From a virus: a stretch of 25,301 nucleotides of DNA. Below the pieces are notes generated by a model. It searched no databases. It was not told the origin of the DNA and worked only from the letters and a program-made list of their open reading frames with translations. The position numbers and the translations under genes were made by a program. The DNA is taken from IMG/VR virus record IMGVR_UViG_3300047560_001111, positions 1-25,301 of that record. The stretch is one strand, 5' to 3'. The first letter of the stretch is position 1. Each line of letters opens with the position of its first letter. Positions 6,988 through 15,193 of the stretch are shown piece by piece.

Positions 6988-8983
6988 CTTTCTTAAATTT
7001 CTTCTTACCGAATATTGAACGTTTTTCATCATCAGCCGCTGCCATGTTAGGACGAACATCGTCATTTCCGGTGGTAGCAGGAACTGTCCCGCTACCTGGG
7101 TCAAACGGGTCTGTTAGACTTTCAATTCTGACCAACTTTTCAGCAGTCTCTTTCATTTTCTGTTCTGAAAGAGAACCATAACGTGCTTTGAAACGCTTTT
7201 TGGTTTCTTCACTTTGCATCCAGCGATCTAGTCTCTGTCTGCTAATCTGTCTATCAAGTCCATTGGTATCAATGCTCTGATTATCACCGAATCCAGGACT
7301 CTTTGGTAGTCCTGCTTCGTCACCAATTCTGTCGCCACCAATAGGTGCCGCAGATTGGCCTCTTGCAATTTTCTGTTTCAATTCTAATACTCTCATAGGT
7401 TTGGGTGGACCAGGTTCCTGACCTGGGGTATCTTTAGCATATCTGTCTGTTAGTTTCTGGGTTGCCCAGTTACCTGCACCACCAACCAATATCTTTCTAT
7501 TGTTATTGGAGAAATCTGTATATCCCTCCAACATAGACTGGAACTTACGATCATTATCAGTCGTAACAAATTCATCAATCTCGGAAGTTACCGAGTCAAT
7601 TAACTTTTGATATGTTTCCTGAATAACTGTTTCTGATTGGTTTAGGTCTAGGTCATTCTTGACCTCGATGACCTTTTCAAATAACTGGTCGTATTTGTTT
7701 AGTGCGTCTTGTGCATCTTTCCACTTACCAAAGCGGATACCTTCTGAAATGACACGACCTTTACCAGCACGAGCCTCGTTTCTTAGTTTTGAAACCTCGT
7801 TACTGGTATTAACAAACACCATAATTGTTTTATAACCTCTGGCATCAAGTGACTCCTTGATACCCTTTACTCTATCATAATCGAATGAACCATTAATAAC
7901 CACATTACCTTCTAATGTGGACTTATGGAACTCGTCCGCATTTATCTCCGAGAAACCACAAGGTAGAATGGCCTCCTTCAAAATCTTATCTTTGCCGGAA
8001 CCAGGGGTACCGGCGAGAATGATTGCCTTTTCGGTCACATACTGCATATCAAAGTAACCTGGATTCAAACTACCATAATAACGCATAACCTTACCTGCTT
8101 CGGAATTGGCCTCGTTCTCAATCTTAGAACCAGTGGCACCTTCTTTAGCAATGTTCTTACCTAGTCTTCCGTCTAGGTTCTGTTTATGGTGCACCAACTC
8201 ATGTGCTACTGAACGGAAGATATCCATAGGGTGACGGTTCTTGGTGCTGATATACACCTGCTTTGTACCTGGTGAGTATGCAGCAAACGAAGGCTGACCC
8301 TCTCCTTTGTCATCCTTATAGTGAATGGTAGGTTGTTCGTCAATACCAAGATGATCACAAGTGAAGTCAACAAAGGACATTAACTTCTCATGGAAATCTT
8401 TGCGAGATATTCCTGTAGAAACATCTTCCCTTAACTGTGATCTGGTTGCCGAGAATATCTTCCGTGCCAATGATTTGTCTCTGGCAGCGGATGCCTTGGC
8501 AAAGGTAGCAAAGTCACCCTTGCGGACGGCCGCACGAAGGTCTGTACCTGAAATACCTTTCTTGCGGGCACCAGATGATACGACCTGAAAATTCTTGAAT
8601 GGATAATTAATCTTTGGATTAAAGTCTTTGGCAGTCTTTGGTTTGACATACTTACCAAGTGATCTGGAAAACTCTACTACACGGTCATCACCGACCACAA
8701 AGGTAACATCTTCGTAACCTTCATCTGCTAGTTTCTTACAAATAGCAAAGGCGGTATTCATCCTTGGGTCATCCACAAAGTTTACACCAGGGAAAATCTG
8801 GCGCAGAAAGGCCATCTTCTCTCGTGGTGACAGAGGATTCTTGGTTGGGTCGTGTGATTGGGAGGTATAAATTCGGTGTTCGGCACCAGTTCTCTGGGCA
8901 TACTTTACCGCATACATTATTAGTTCGGCATGGCCTACGGTTGGTGGGTTATAACGGCCAAATGTGAATACAATCTTTTTCAT
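6980..8983 (-). CDS. Fusion: nucleotidyltransferase, HExxH metallopeptidase-like and P-loop kinase-like domains
   Basis: This 667-residue protein has three recognisable parts. Residues 1-155 are a cytidylyltransferase/NMN-adenylyltransferase-like HIGH-superfamily domain, with GRYNPPTVGH at 9-18 and ISGTDLR at 144-150 as the nucleotide-binding signatures. Residues 190-305 contain HELVHH (261-266), a zincin-type motif. Residues 318-445 carry a Walker A, GTPGSGKDK (325-333), with a possible Asp (NADEF) downstream, as in small polynucleotide or nucleoside kinases. The tail is charged and low complexity. The substrate is unknown; cofactor salvage, nucleic-acid end processing or virion ejection are all possible. 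It starts with GAGGGAG four bases upstream and follows a candidate late promoter. Confidence 0.85.
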   Translation of the reverse strand: MKKIVFTFGRYNPPTVGHAELIMYAVKYAQRTGAEHRIYTSQSHDPTKNPLSPREKMAFLRQIFPGVNFVDDPRMNTAFAICKKLADEGYEDVTFVVGDDRVVEFSRSLGKYVKPKTAKDFNPKINYPFKNFQVVSSGARKKGISGTDLRAAVRKGDFATFAKASAARDKSLARKIFSATRSQLREDVSTGISRKDFHEKLMSFVDFTCDHLGIDEQPTIHYKDDKGEGQPSFAAYSPGTKQVYISTKNRHPMDIFRSVAHELVHHKQNLDGRLGKNIAKEGATGSKIENEANSEAGKVMRYYGSLNPGYFDMQYVTEKAIILAGTPGSGKDKILKEAILPCGFSEINADEFHKSTLEGNVVINGSFDYDRVKGIKESLDARGYKTIMVFVNTSNEVSKLRNEARAGKGRVISEGIRFGKWKDAQDALNKYDQLFEKVIEVKNDLDLNQSETVIQETYQKLIDSVTSEIDEFVTTDNDRKFQSMLEGYTDFSNNNRKILVGGAGNWATQKLTDRYAKDTPGQEPGPPKPMRVLELKQKIARGQSAAPIGGDRIGDEAGLPKSPGFGDNQSIDTNGLDRQISRQRLDRWMQSEETKKRFKARYGSLSEQKMKETAEKLVRIESLTDPFDPGSGTVPATTGNDDVRPNMAAADDEKRSIFGKKKFKKAK

Positions 8984-9007
8984 TCTTCTCCCTCTGCGGG
9001 TTATTGT

Positions 9008-9094
9008 TTATTTAGTCTTTTCTTTTTCCCGTGCTTTCTTAACAATCTTCTTGATTGTCTTGACAACAGGTACTGGTTTCTTTTCTTTATCCAT
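9008..9094 (-). CDS. 28-residue Lys-rich peptide
   Basis: A 28-codon frame starts at the ATG at 9094, overlapping the upstream stop as TAATG, and ends with TAA at 9008. Eleven of its residues are Lys (MDKEKKPVPVVKTIKK and onward). The coupling and the conserved junction type argue that it is translated. I cannot assign a function; a nucleic-acid-binding or packaged peptide is possible. Confidence 0.55.
   Translation of the reverse strand: MDKEKKPVPVVKTIKKIVKKAREKEKTK
9009..9015 (-). promoter_or_regulatory. Candidate late promoter CTAAATA
   Basis: Minus-strand CTAAATA overlaps the TAA of the 28-residue gene and lies 26 bases before the ATG of the nucleotidyltransferase fusion. The TAAATA core matches T4 late promoters. 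Confidence 0.45.
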
Positions 9095-10332
9095 TACTTA
9101 CCCCAGTTCTTTACTGCTAGGAAGTTTGCTCTGCTAAACTCCATTCTATCTACCAGTTTAACAGCATCCCCGCCCGTGGACCAGGCAGCAACATATCCTT
9201 CTGGTGTAGTAACCTTGTAACCACCATCGGCAGTGTGTAAGAATGTGCCAAGGTCATTACACTGATTAAACTTATGAATAAGCAACATTTTAGCCTCAAC
9301 CAATATTCTCTGTAACTCAAATATCTTTTTGAGATTGGAGGCATGTTGACGATACCAACGTAGAACAATGTTTCTTTCGTTGATACGCTTTTGCTTGGTT
9401 GCTGCCATCTTAGCAGTTTCGATATTCTTGGTATATTTATCTCCAACCCACTTTATAAGTTCTGCGGTATATCCAGTTCCGTATGATTGACCAGCACGGA
9501 CTTTCTGGTTATTGAAAGTCATAATGTCAATACGGTATGTGGAGTTAGAAGCAATCTCATTTAGTAGTGAAGATGGAATGGTTCTGAATAGAGAACCGGC
9601 CTGTGACAGCAATGAGGTAAGTCTGGCATTCTCTGAACGGGTTAGCGTAGCACGACCAGTGACATCAGAGAACTTGTTTGATCTAAACCAAACGTTTCTA
9701 CTCTTTCTTAGCATAGAGATATCAACGTCAAAATGGGTCTGTAGTGTATCCATAGTCTTACCTTCGTAAGAGGTATGAAACACAATACCCATCTGTGCTG
9801 CTAATACTTCTCTGGCCATAGCAGAGTCAGCAGGTACGGCGTATGTAATAGTGTTTGGTCTGAAAGTAATATACTTCTTACCATCGATGGTTTCTGTTTT
9901 AAGATCAGACTTGGAGAACATAAAGTCACCATGAATGATACCTTTAATACCAAGTGCTGGTAGGTATTTCAATGCCTGTGATAGTTTCTCCGCTAGACCA
10001 CCGGAGTGGTTAGCACGAATGTCGGCCTCGGTATAATTCAGTTTGGCATTCTTAGCAAAGATGGATTTTGAACCAACAAAGAACTTACCATTCTCTGGAT
10101 TGATACCAGCATATAGAGCAGGAGCACCATCAAACTTGGTACGAAGAATAAGCGACTCTGATAGCAGGTCTTCCTCGGACTTTAGAGCAAACATATCTTT
10201 CAGAGAGATTAGAAAGTTGATTGCGTTACGAGTGCCTGCAACACCACCTTCCAACACCGCATCTTCAATGTGGGTTAGATGGCGATCCTTCTCGGCTGCT
10301 GCCTCTTTGAGGTATTGATTGAGTCTAATCAT
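9094..10332 (-). CDS. DUF6267-like protein with nucleotidyltransferase (ligase/capping-type) motifs
   Basis: The 412-residue protein starts MIRLNQYLKEA, then RHLTHIEDAVLEGG, as in the T4-like phage family I recall as DUF6267. It shows ordered motifs of the covalent nucleotidyltransferase superfamily: KFDGAP at 66-71 (motif I, K66 the candidate nucleophile), GKFFVGSKS near 82-90, and IHGDFMF at 133-139 in the position of motif IV (E replaced by D). DNA/RNA ligases and mRNA capping enzymes use this arrangement to form enzyme-NMP adducts. Ligase activity is an inference. Its ATG overlaps the upstream stop (TAATG at 10332) and its stop overlaps the 28-residue gene. Confidence 0.85.
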   Translation of the reverse strand: MIRLNQYLKEAAAEKDRHLTHIEDAVLEGGVAGTRNAINFLISLKDMFALKSEEDLLSESLILRTKFDGAPALYAGINPENGKFFVGSKSIFAKNAKLNYTEADIRANHSGGLAEKLSQALKYLPALGIKGIIHGDFMFSKSDLKTETIDGKKYITFRPNTITYAVPADSAMAREVLAAQMGIVFHTSYEGKTMDTLQTHFDVDISMLRKSRNVWFRSNKFSDVTGRATLTRSENARLTSLLSQAGSLFRTIPSSLLNEIASNSTYRIDIMTFNNQKVRAGQSYGTGYTAELIKWVGDKYTKNIETAKMAATKQKRINERNIVLRWYRQHASNLKKIFELQRILVEAKMLLIHKFNQCNDLGTFLHTADGGYKVTTPEGYVAAWSTGGDAVKLVDRMEFSRANFLAVKNWGK

Positions 10333-11621
10333 TATGATACCTTTATGCTATTGAATTTGATGGCCAAATTATACCCCTGTGCTACCTTATTATTAGGTGG
10401 AACAGCATTAGAACGGACAGCCATGTTCATAGTAATGGTTTTATCTTTTGACTTTAGGTCAATATGCCAATTCTGTTTAGAAGTCTTAGAAGCATAAGCC
10501 GTAATACTTGTAACTTGTGGTAAGAAGTTTTCAATAGAGTTTTCATCGGTGATGAAGGTATAACTCTTTGATAGACCTTTAACCACGATCAAAGGTACCG
10601 ATTGTTCTTTTTTAATGATCTGCGTTTCAATATACTTTTTGGATACCGCCAAATCTTTGTTGAAGGCAGCAATGATTGCCTGTCTAATCATTTCAAGCAT
10701 CTTATCATAAAGTGCCTCATATTTAACATTATGCTGTTTTTCAAATGCTGATATGGTTTTGACGGCAGCAGGTTTGTTGTTTCTTTCTTGCCAGTCAGAG
10801 GTCAGGCCTAGTGTGGCATGAACCTTCTTATACACGTTGTCTATCAGTAACTTCTTATCTTCCGCATATCCTAGATCATCAAACATCTTACCGACATAGG
10901 TGTTTAACTGTGGTTCTTTTGATGAAACCGATCCTGCTTTTACGGATACACCTAACATACCACCACCAGAAAATTCAACAAAGATATCTCCCTTGTGTGT
11001 GTTAGGAACTCCTTTTGGCTTTGATCTGTAACCCCAATATAGTTTTTTGATTGGTACTTCTTTGTTCTTTTCCGAAAGGAACTGTAGAACACCCATTGCT
11101 GCTTCCATCTTCTCTTTATACTTGGAAGAGGAGGTCATTTGCTTGATGAACTTGGCACCAGCCTTTTGATCGTCATTAGTTACATACACACTGGTATCCG
11201 ACGATTCGCTGATGGATTTATAGAGTTGGTTGATATCTCTTACAACATTTCTTTGTCCAGGTCCATATCTAAGACCAGCATTGAAAGCAAGAATAGGTAC
11301 AAGTTCTGTGATTGTGGAGTTTAGAGTTGTTTCTCCCATACCACCAGAACCAGCAGTAGGTTTGTATGATATTTTAATCGTATGACCTGTGAATAGGACA
11401 TCGGTTGTACCAATGCTTCCGCCGGATCCTTTGACGAACATATACCCAACTTTGTTGAGTTTCTTTTCAACATCTTTTTTGACATTGGCACGTTCTTTTG
11501 TTTCAGCACGAATTACCAACGATGTTGTTTTTGTAGACTGTGAAGCAATTTCATATGTATAAGGAGAGACCGTTTTTTTAAGTTCGGCCTCATCTTTTCT
11601 TGTGATCGCAGTTATTGGCAT
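10332..11621 (-). CDS. Conserved phage protein, possible PD-(D/E)XK-like fold
   Basis: The 429-residue protein is of a type I associate with T4-like phage hypotheticals. A segment HKGDIFVEFSGGGMLGVSVKAG (209-230) has Asp212, Glu216 and Lys228 on adjacent predicted strands, which is loosely like a PD-(D/E)XK nuclease core, but the canonical ExK is SVK here, so the assignment is weak. The gene starts 32 bases after a CTAAATA element and its stop is coupled to the DUF6267-like gene, so the two probably act together. Confidence 0.75.
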   Translation of the reverse strand: MPITAITRKDEAELKKTVSPYTYEIASQSTKTTSLVIRAETKERANVKKDVEKKLNKVGYMFVKGSGGSIGTTDVLFTGHTIKISYKPTAGSGGMGETTLNSTITELVPILAFNAGLRYGPGQRNVVRDINQLYKSISESSDTSVYVTNDDQKAGAKFIKQMTSSSKYKEKMEAAMGVLQFLSEKNKEVPIKKLYWGYRSKPKGVPNTHKGDIFVEFSGGGMLGVSVKAGSVSSKEPQLNTYVGKMFDDLGYAEDKKLLIDNVYKKVHATLGLTSDWQERNNKPAAVKTISAFEKQHNVKYEALYDKMLEMIRQAIIAAFNKDLAVSKKYIETQIIKKEQSVPLIVVKGLSKSYTFITDENSIENFLPQVTSITAYASKTSKQNWHIDLKSKDKTITMNMAVRSNAVPPNNKVAQGYNLAIKFNSIKVS

Positions 11622-11630
11622 ACGAAGTCC

Positions 11631-11657
11631 TATAAGAGTTAATTCTCTTATATTTAG
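11631..11657 (-). promoter_or_regulatory. Candidate late promoter plus 8-bp hairpin
   Basis: Minus-strand CTAAATA (11657-11651) overlaps the methylase stop codon. It runs into a perfect inverted repeat, TATAAGAG/CTCTTATA (11631-11638 with 11645-11652, six-base loop). The ATG of the next gene is 30 bases downstream. The hairpin could be a 5' leader structure or a 3' end of the methylase message. Confidence 0.5.
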
Positions 11658-12484
11658 TCGTAGTTGGTAAGCAATAACTCTAATCTTTTTGGCTGGTTCT
11701 GACGATAGTTGGCAGAGTTTGACCGCATGGTGTAGGTCAGAGGAAAGTCATTCTGATTCCACTCTGGGAAACGATCTTTGACCGACTGATCCGAATTATA
11801 GGAGATAGCAATGTTCGCCAGGGTAGGATTGTTGCACTCTGCGGCAAACAGGTCGTGGTCAAATCCCTTATGCATATTACCTTTCTTACCATATAGATTA
11901 GAACCAATCTCATACGGAGGATCCAGATAGATGAATGTATCATCATCGGCACCCTTTAGTAGTTCCTCATATGATAGATTGGTGATCTTCCAATCTTTGA
12001 TAATCTTACCATACTCTTTTAGATCCTCGATGCCTTTTAGAGTAAAGTTACCATTAGAGGCCATCTTGGAGAAGGACGAGGATTCGGTGAGACCAGAGAA
12101 AGAACACTTATTGACAATCCAAAATGCCTTTGCTTTCTGTAAAGGAGTTTCATCCGGATTGTTAAGTATTTCTTTGTTGACCTGAAATAGGACTCTGGCC
12201 TTATCTTCGTCACTGTTATCTAGTTTGGCCTCTTTCAATTCATCAGACAACAGGGTGGGTACCTTTTGTAAATGAATCCAAAAGTTATAGAGAGGCCAAT
12301 ACAGGTCATTCACCCATACGGTTTCTGGATTATAGTTCTGTGTCATCCATAGGGCAACAGAACCGCCCCCAAGGAACGGTTCTCTATAATGCACCACACT
12401 ATCCGTTGGTGGAAAGTAAGGTGCCATCTTGTTCATGGCCTTGGACTTTCCACCAGGATATCTCAACGGAGTTTTATACTTCAT
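11654..12484 (-). CDS. DNA adenine-N6 methyltransferase, D12 class (Dam-like)
   Basis: The 276-residue protein has LRYPGGKSKA (7-16), FLGGGS (37-42; AdoMet binding) and DPPY (188-191; catalytic), the order of alpha-class D12 methylases such as Dam and T4 Dam. These transfer a methyl group from AdoMet to N6 of adenine, typically in GATC. Length is typical. In phages such orphan methylases protect the genome from host restriction or mark it for packaging. The ATG overlaps the upstream stop as TAATG. No restriction partner is present nearby. Confidence 0.93.
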   Translation of the reverse strand: MKYKTPLRYPGGKSKAMNKMAPYFPPTDSVVHYREPFLGGGSVALWMTQNYNPETVWVNDLYWPLYNFWIHLQKVPTLLSDELKEAKLDNSDEDKARVLFQVNKEILNNPDETPLQKAKAFWIVNKCSFSGLTESSSFSKMASNGNFTLKGIEDLKEYGKIIKDWKITNLSYEELLKGADDDTFIYLDPPYEIGSNLYGKKGNMHKGFDHDLFAAECNNPTLANIAISYNSDQSVKDRFPEWNQNDFPLTYTMRSNSANYRQNQPKRLELLLTNYD

Positions 12485-13116
12485 TATGCCTCCTCAATAA
12501 ACTTGACCAAGTCTTCCGGCTTGACCATGATGAACTTCTCGTTACCATACTTCTTTCTGACCTTTTCAATAATAGGCTTTGCTGCGTCCTTTTCAATATT
12601 GACCAACTTGTCTTTATAGTAAGTTTCAAGTCTTTGATAGTCTCTCTTGAGACCTGCAATCTCTTTCTCATACTTTGCCTTATTAGAAGGAACAAAGTGT
12701 TTCTGAAATCCTAACCAGAACTCACGGACCGCTTCGTCACGTCCGACACCTACAGGTATAGTAATATCACCAGTTTCGACATTGACACCAACTCTACCAA
12801 GTTTGGTTTCGATAGCAATAACATTTGTTGGTGGGTTGTGAAATGCGTATGACTGACCATTACCTACCGAAAGATCGCCTACACTAGAGATTGAGGCACG
12901 AACCGACCCACCGGTCATGGCACCAGATGTTTCTACCCAGCCGCTTTGAGTATAGATATACATGCTTCCTGCGTCGTCAGTCCACAAATCTCCGAATGTA
13001 GGGTTAGCAGGTTGCTGGCCATGAGAATGTGTGGCATAACCACTAGGTAGTGACTGACCTATCTGGCCCACGCCGGCCTGCATGGCACCTTTCATTGCGT
13101 TTATATTAATAGCCAT
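12484..13116 (-). CDS. Virion-type hypothetical protein sharing a C-terminal module with its neighbour
   Basis: The 210-residue protein has an N-terminal part with a head/tail-protein flavour (FGDLWTDDAGSMYIYTQSGW near 42-61; VIAIETKLGRVGVN near 98-111). A charged helix follows, then a C-terminal segment RKKYGNEKFIMVKPEDLVKF (about 187-206). Both KHFVP (138-142) and this final segment recur in the protein at 13412-14002. It starts at a TGATG overlap and ends at a TAATG overlap with the methylase gene. Function unknown. Confidence 0.75.
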   Translation of the reverse strand: MAININAMKGAMQAGVGQIGQSLPSGYATHSHGQQPANPTFGDLWTDDAGSMYIYTQSGWVETSGAMTGGSVRASISSVGDLSVGNGQSYAFHNPPTNVIAIETKLGRVGVNVETGDITIPVGVGRDEAVREFWLGFQKHFVPSNKAKYEKEIAGLKRDYQRLETYYKDKLVNIEKDAAKPIIEKVRKKYGNEKFIMVKPEDLVKFIEEA

Positions 13117-13415
13117 CAGTCATGCACCTCAAAAACGTGATAGAGACGGGGACCATTCACCATCCCGATATACTCAAATGTTTTCTTCTCATAGTCTTCC
13201 AGTGGAACTTCTTCACAATAGACAGCAAACCACCGTTCTTTCAGTTTATGTTCTGGGTTCACGATAACATGAATATTGATATAGTTATCATCAAACGGCC
13301 ATGTATGTGATACATTGATAACCTTAGCACCCTTTGGTAGGTCTACCCTTACAAAGTTGGCAACACCTAGATCATTCATTGTATCCATTTTGTATCTACG
13401 AATCTCTTTTGTCAT
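13116..13415 (-). CDS. Small phage protein, DUF7352-like
   Basis: The 99-residue protein has the pattern IRRYKM...VDLPKGAKVINV...NIHVIVNPE...RWFAVYCEEVPL...YHVFEV, which I recognise from small conserved phage proteins catalogued (from memory) as DUF7352. The function is unknown. It is coupled to both neighbours: ATGA overlap upstream and TGATG downstream. Confidence 0.75.
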   Translation of the reverse strand: MTKEIRRYKMDTMNDLGVANFVRVDLPKGAKVINVSHTWPFDDNYINIHVIVNPEHKLKERWFAVYCEEVPLEDYEKKTFEYIGMVNGPRLYHVFEVHD

Positions 13416-14002
13416 TTCATGTCCTCAATCAGTTTGGCCAGAGACTCTGGCTTTTCCATAATCAACTTCTGACCCTTATACTTATTACGAATAAGAGTGG
13501 CAGCATCTTTCTTAACATCGGTTCTTACCTGTGCGGTAATCTGCTCCTTGAAAGCAATCTCTTTCTCTTGAAGTTCTTTCTCGATCTCTGAAACCTCGCC
13601 ACTTAGGTATTTCTCTTTAAGAGTTTTCAAACAAAAGTGACCTGGTTTACCCGGTACAGTATATGCATCAATCCCCTCATAAACTCTGGCACCGGCCTTT
13701 TTCAAGTCCGAATACATCTTGTCCATCAGTTCTTGAGTTTTCTTTTGCTTCTCCACAATATCATAATACTTAACCTCTTTGCTACGCTTAGGTACAAAGT
13801 GTTTTCCTTCGATACCACACAAATGGTCATACTTTCTGTCAATATCACAGAATCCTCTTTTATAGACCAGATGTCCAGACACGACATCGGATTCATAGTT
13901 ACCAGGCCTATGACACTTGGCAAACTCATAGTTTTTGAATATAGGAAGAAAGAACCAATCCGGCTTACAAAACTTACAGTCTTTACAAGGTAGATCGGTC
14001 AT
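13412..14002 (-). CDS. Cys-rich, probably zinc-binding phage protein
   Basis: The protein has 196 residues from the ATG at 14002; the start is chosen because it overlaps the upstream stop (ATGA) and has GGGA six bases upstream, rather than a GTG four codons earlier. The N-terminus has Cys6-Lys-Asp-Cys-Lys-Phe-Cys, then further Cys near residues 30, 52 and 62, and HLCGIEGKHFVP (60-71), a metal-binding pattern seen in many small phage proteins. The C-terminal half is a helical charged region ending IRNKYKGQKLIMEKPESLAK, which matches the tail of the neighbouring protein at 12484-13116. Function unknown. Confidence 0.75.
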   Translation of the reverse strand: MTDLPCKDCKFCKPDWFFLPIFKNYEFAKCHRPGNYESDVVSGHLVYKRGFCDIDRKYDHLCGIEGKHFVPKRSKEVKYYDIVEKQKKTQELMDKMYSDLKKAGARVYEGIDAYTVPGKPGHFCLKTLKEKYLSGEVSEIEKELQEKEIAFKEQITAQVRTDVKKDAATLIRNKYKGQKLIMEKPESLAKLIEDMK

Positions 14003-14418
14003 TTTAAATCCCACTTTGCTGCTTTGATTGCGACAAGAATATCCGTGCTATCATTTGCATAGTTTTTCATTTCTTCTATACGAATGAAACCAGTTTTATA
14101 AAGATCATGTGACAATTTTCGGATCAAACTATCAGTCACACTCGATTTAAACATCGATATCTCGGACTGACCCATTTGGCGAAGTTTTAATTCGTCGATT
14201 GCTTCTCTGGCGTGGAAAGTGTATGTTTCTTCTCTACCAAAGTTTTGTAGGTCTTGTAAAGAATAGTTTGGTGTTGCGGGTTTCGGTGGGTTGATATCAA
14301 TACCCTGATCAATAAGATACTTCTTACAAAAGGCAACACGGGTATTCTTATCAAAACACTTTTCAGCACCACGCTCAAATAGAGACTGTGCCAGTTTTTC
14401 TTCCATTGTCTCGTTCAT
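13999..14418 (-). CDS. Hypothetical protein
   Basis: I do not recognise this 139-residue, probably helical protein (MNETMEEKLAQSLFERGAEK at the start; charged throughout). It has no membrane segment or catalytic motif. Its start and stop both overlap neighbouring genes by four bases (ATGA), placing it in the coupled run 13116-15151. Confidence 0.7.
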   Translation of the reverse strand: MNETMEEKLAQSLFERGAEKCFDKNTRVAFCKKYLIDQGIDINPPKPATPNYSLQDLQNFGREETYTFHAREAIDELKLRQMGQSEISMFKSSVTDSLIRKLSHDLYKTGFIRIEEMKNYANDSTDILVAIKAAKWDLK

Positions 14419-14741
14419 TGTAACACCTCAAAGATATAGTAGTTAGAAGGAAAGAATGGACCGTGTGCTGGAGTCCACCAACTCGGTTGTGTTGTTTCTA
14501 CTCTTGTGATAAACCTAAAAGGTTTCTTTTGTATGGAATCCATGTTCTGATATGATGAGGTTGCTATGAAGTTACGAACAACCTCTATATCACCTTCTTC
14601 TAACATGGCCATATAAAGGTTGCCACCTTCTCTACAATATACGTCCAATATCTCGGAGTTCTTTTTGGTTGTTATACCAATGGTATATCCGTTATTGAGA
14701 TTGCTTGTATGGGCCATAGGTTTTTCAATGATTTGCATCAT
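14415..14741 (-). CDS. Hypothetical protein
   Basis: This 108-residue protein is not recognised. It looks like a small beta-rich fold, ending FFPSNYYIFEVLQ, slightly reminiscent of the YHVFEV end of the protein at 13116-13415. It overlaps the deaminase stop by four bases and the next gene start by four bases. A start at M9 (14717) is also possible, but the overlap supports the first ATG. Confidence 0.7.
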   Translation of the reverse strand: MMQIIEKPMAHTSNLNNGYTIGITTKKNSEILDVYCREGGNLYMAMLEEGDIEVVRNFIATSSYQNMDSIQKKPFRFITRVETTQPSWWTPAHGPFFPSNYYIFEVLQ

Positions 14742-15151
14742 TCCACCACCTCATAATCTCCATCGTCGCAAGTGTATATCGTTCTTTTTAGACCAAACTC
14801 GGCGATTGCTCTGGCACAACCCGGACACGGCTTAGACAAACCCCATACAAACTTTTTGGTAAACGGTTTCTCTTTCTTTACTCGTGCAATATACAAATCA
14901 CATTTAGAAAGGTCATCCACGTCCATTTCACGCAAGGCATTCTTAATGGCCGCCACTTCCGCATGTAGAAAGATAGCATGTTCATTCTTGGAATACTTGG
15001 CCTGCATCGGATGGGATTTCATACTATTGATGCCGATAGACACGATACGGTTACGGCAAACGACAGCAGCCGCAAACTTTTCCCTTAGACCGGGATTAGC
15101 AGCAGCCACTTTCGCAAGAGTATGGAGAATACCTACATTCACATTTTTCAT
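14738..15151 (-). CDS. Zinc-dependent deaminase, dCMP/cytidine deaminase family
   Basis: The 137-residue protein carries the family's zinc site: His63-Ala-Glu65 and Pro108-Cys109-Pro-Gly-Cys112, with Glu65 the expected proton shuttle. The PCPGCA form and the surrounding spacing fit dCMP- or cytidine-type deaminases. T4-like phages use dCMP deaminase to make dUMP for thymidylate synthesis, and that is the likely role. A sigma70-type promoter (15158-15186) ends so close to the ATG at 15151 that the message may be leaderless; the first in-frame alternative is a GTG at 15142. Confidence 0.88.
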   Translation of the reverse strand: MKNVNVGILHTLAKVAAANPGLREKFAAAVVCRNRIVSIGINSMKSHPMQAKYSKNEHAIFLHAEVAAIKNALREMDVDDLSKCDLYIARVKKEKPFTKKFVWGLSKPCPGCARAIAEFGLKRTIYTCDDGDYEVVE

Positions 15152-15157
15152 AATATC

Positions 15158-15186
15158 ATTATATACGAGGGAGTTTAGGAAGTCAA
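15158..15186 (-). promoter_or_regulatory. sigma70-type promoter for the deaminase operon
   Basis: TTGACT (15186-15181), 17-base spacer, TATAAT (15163-15158). The expected start, about seven bases downstream, coincides with the A of the deaminase ATG. Confidence 0.8.
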
Positions 15187-15193
15187 GAAGTTC

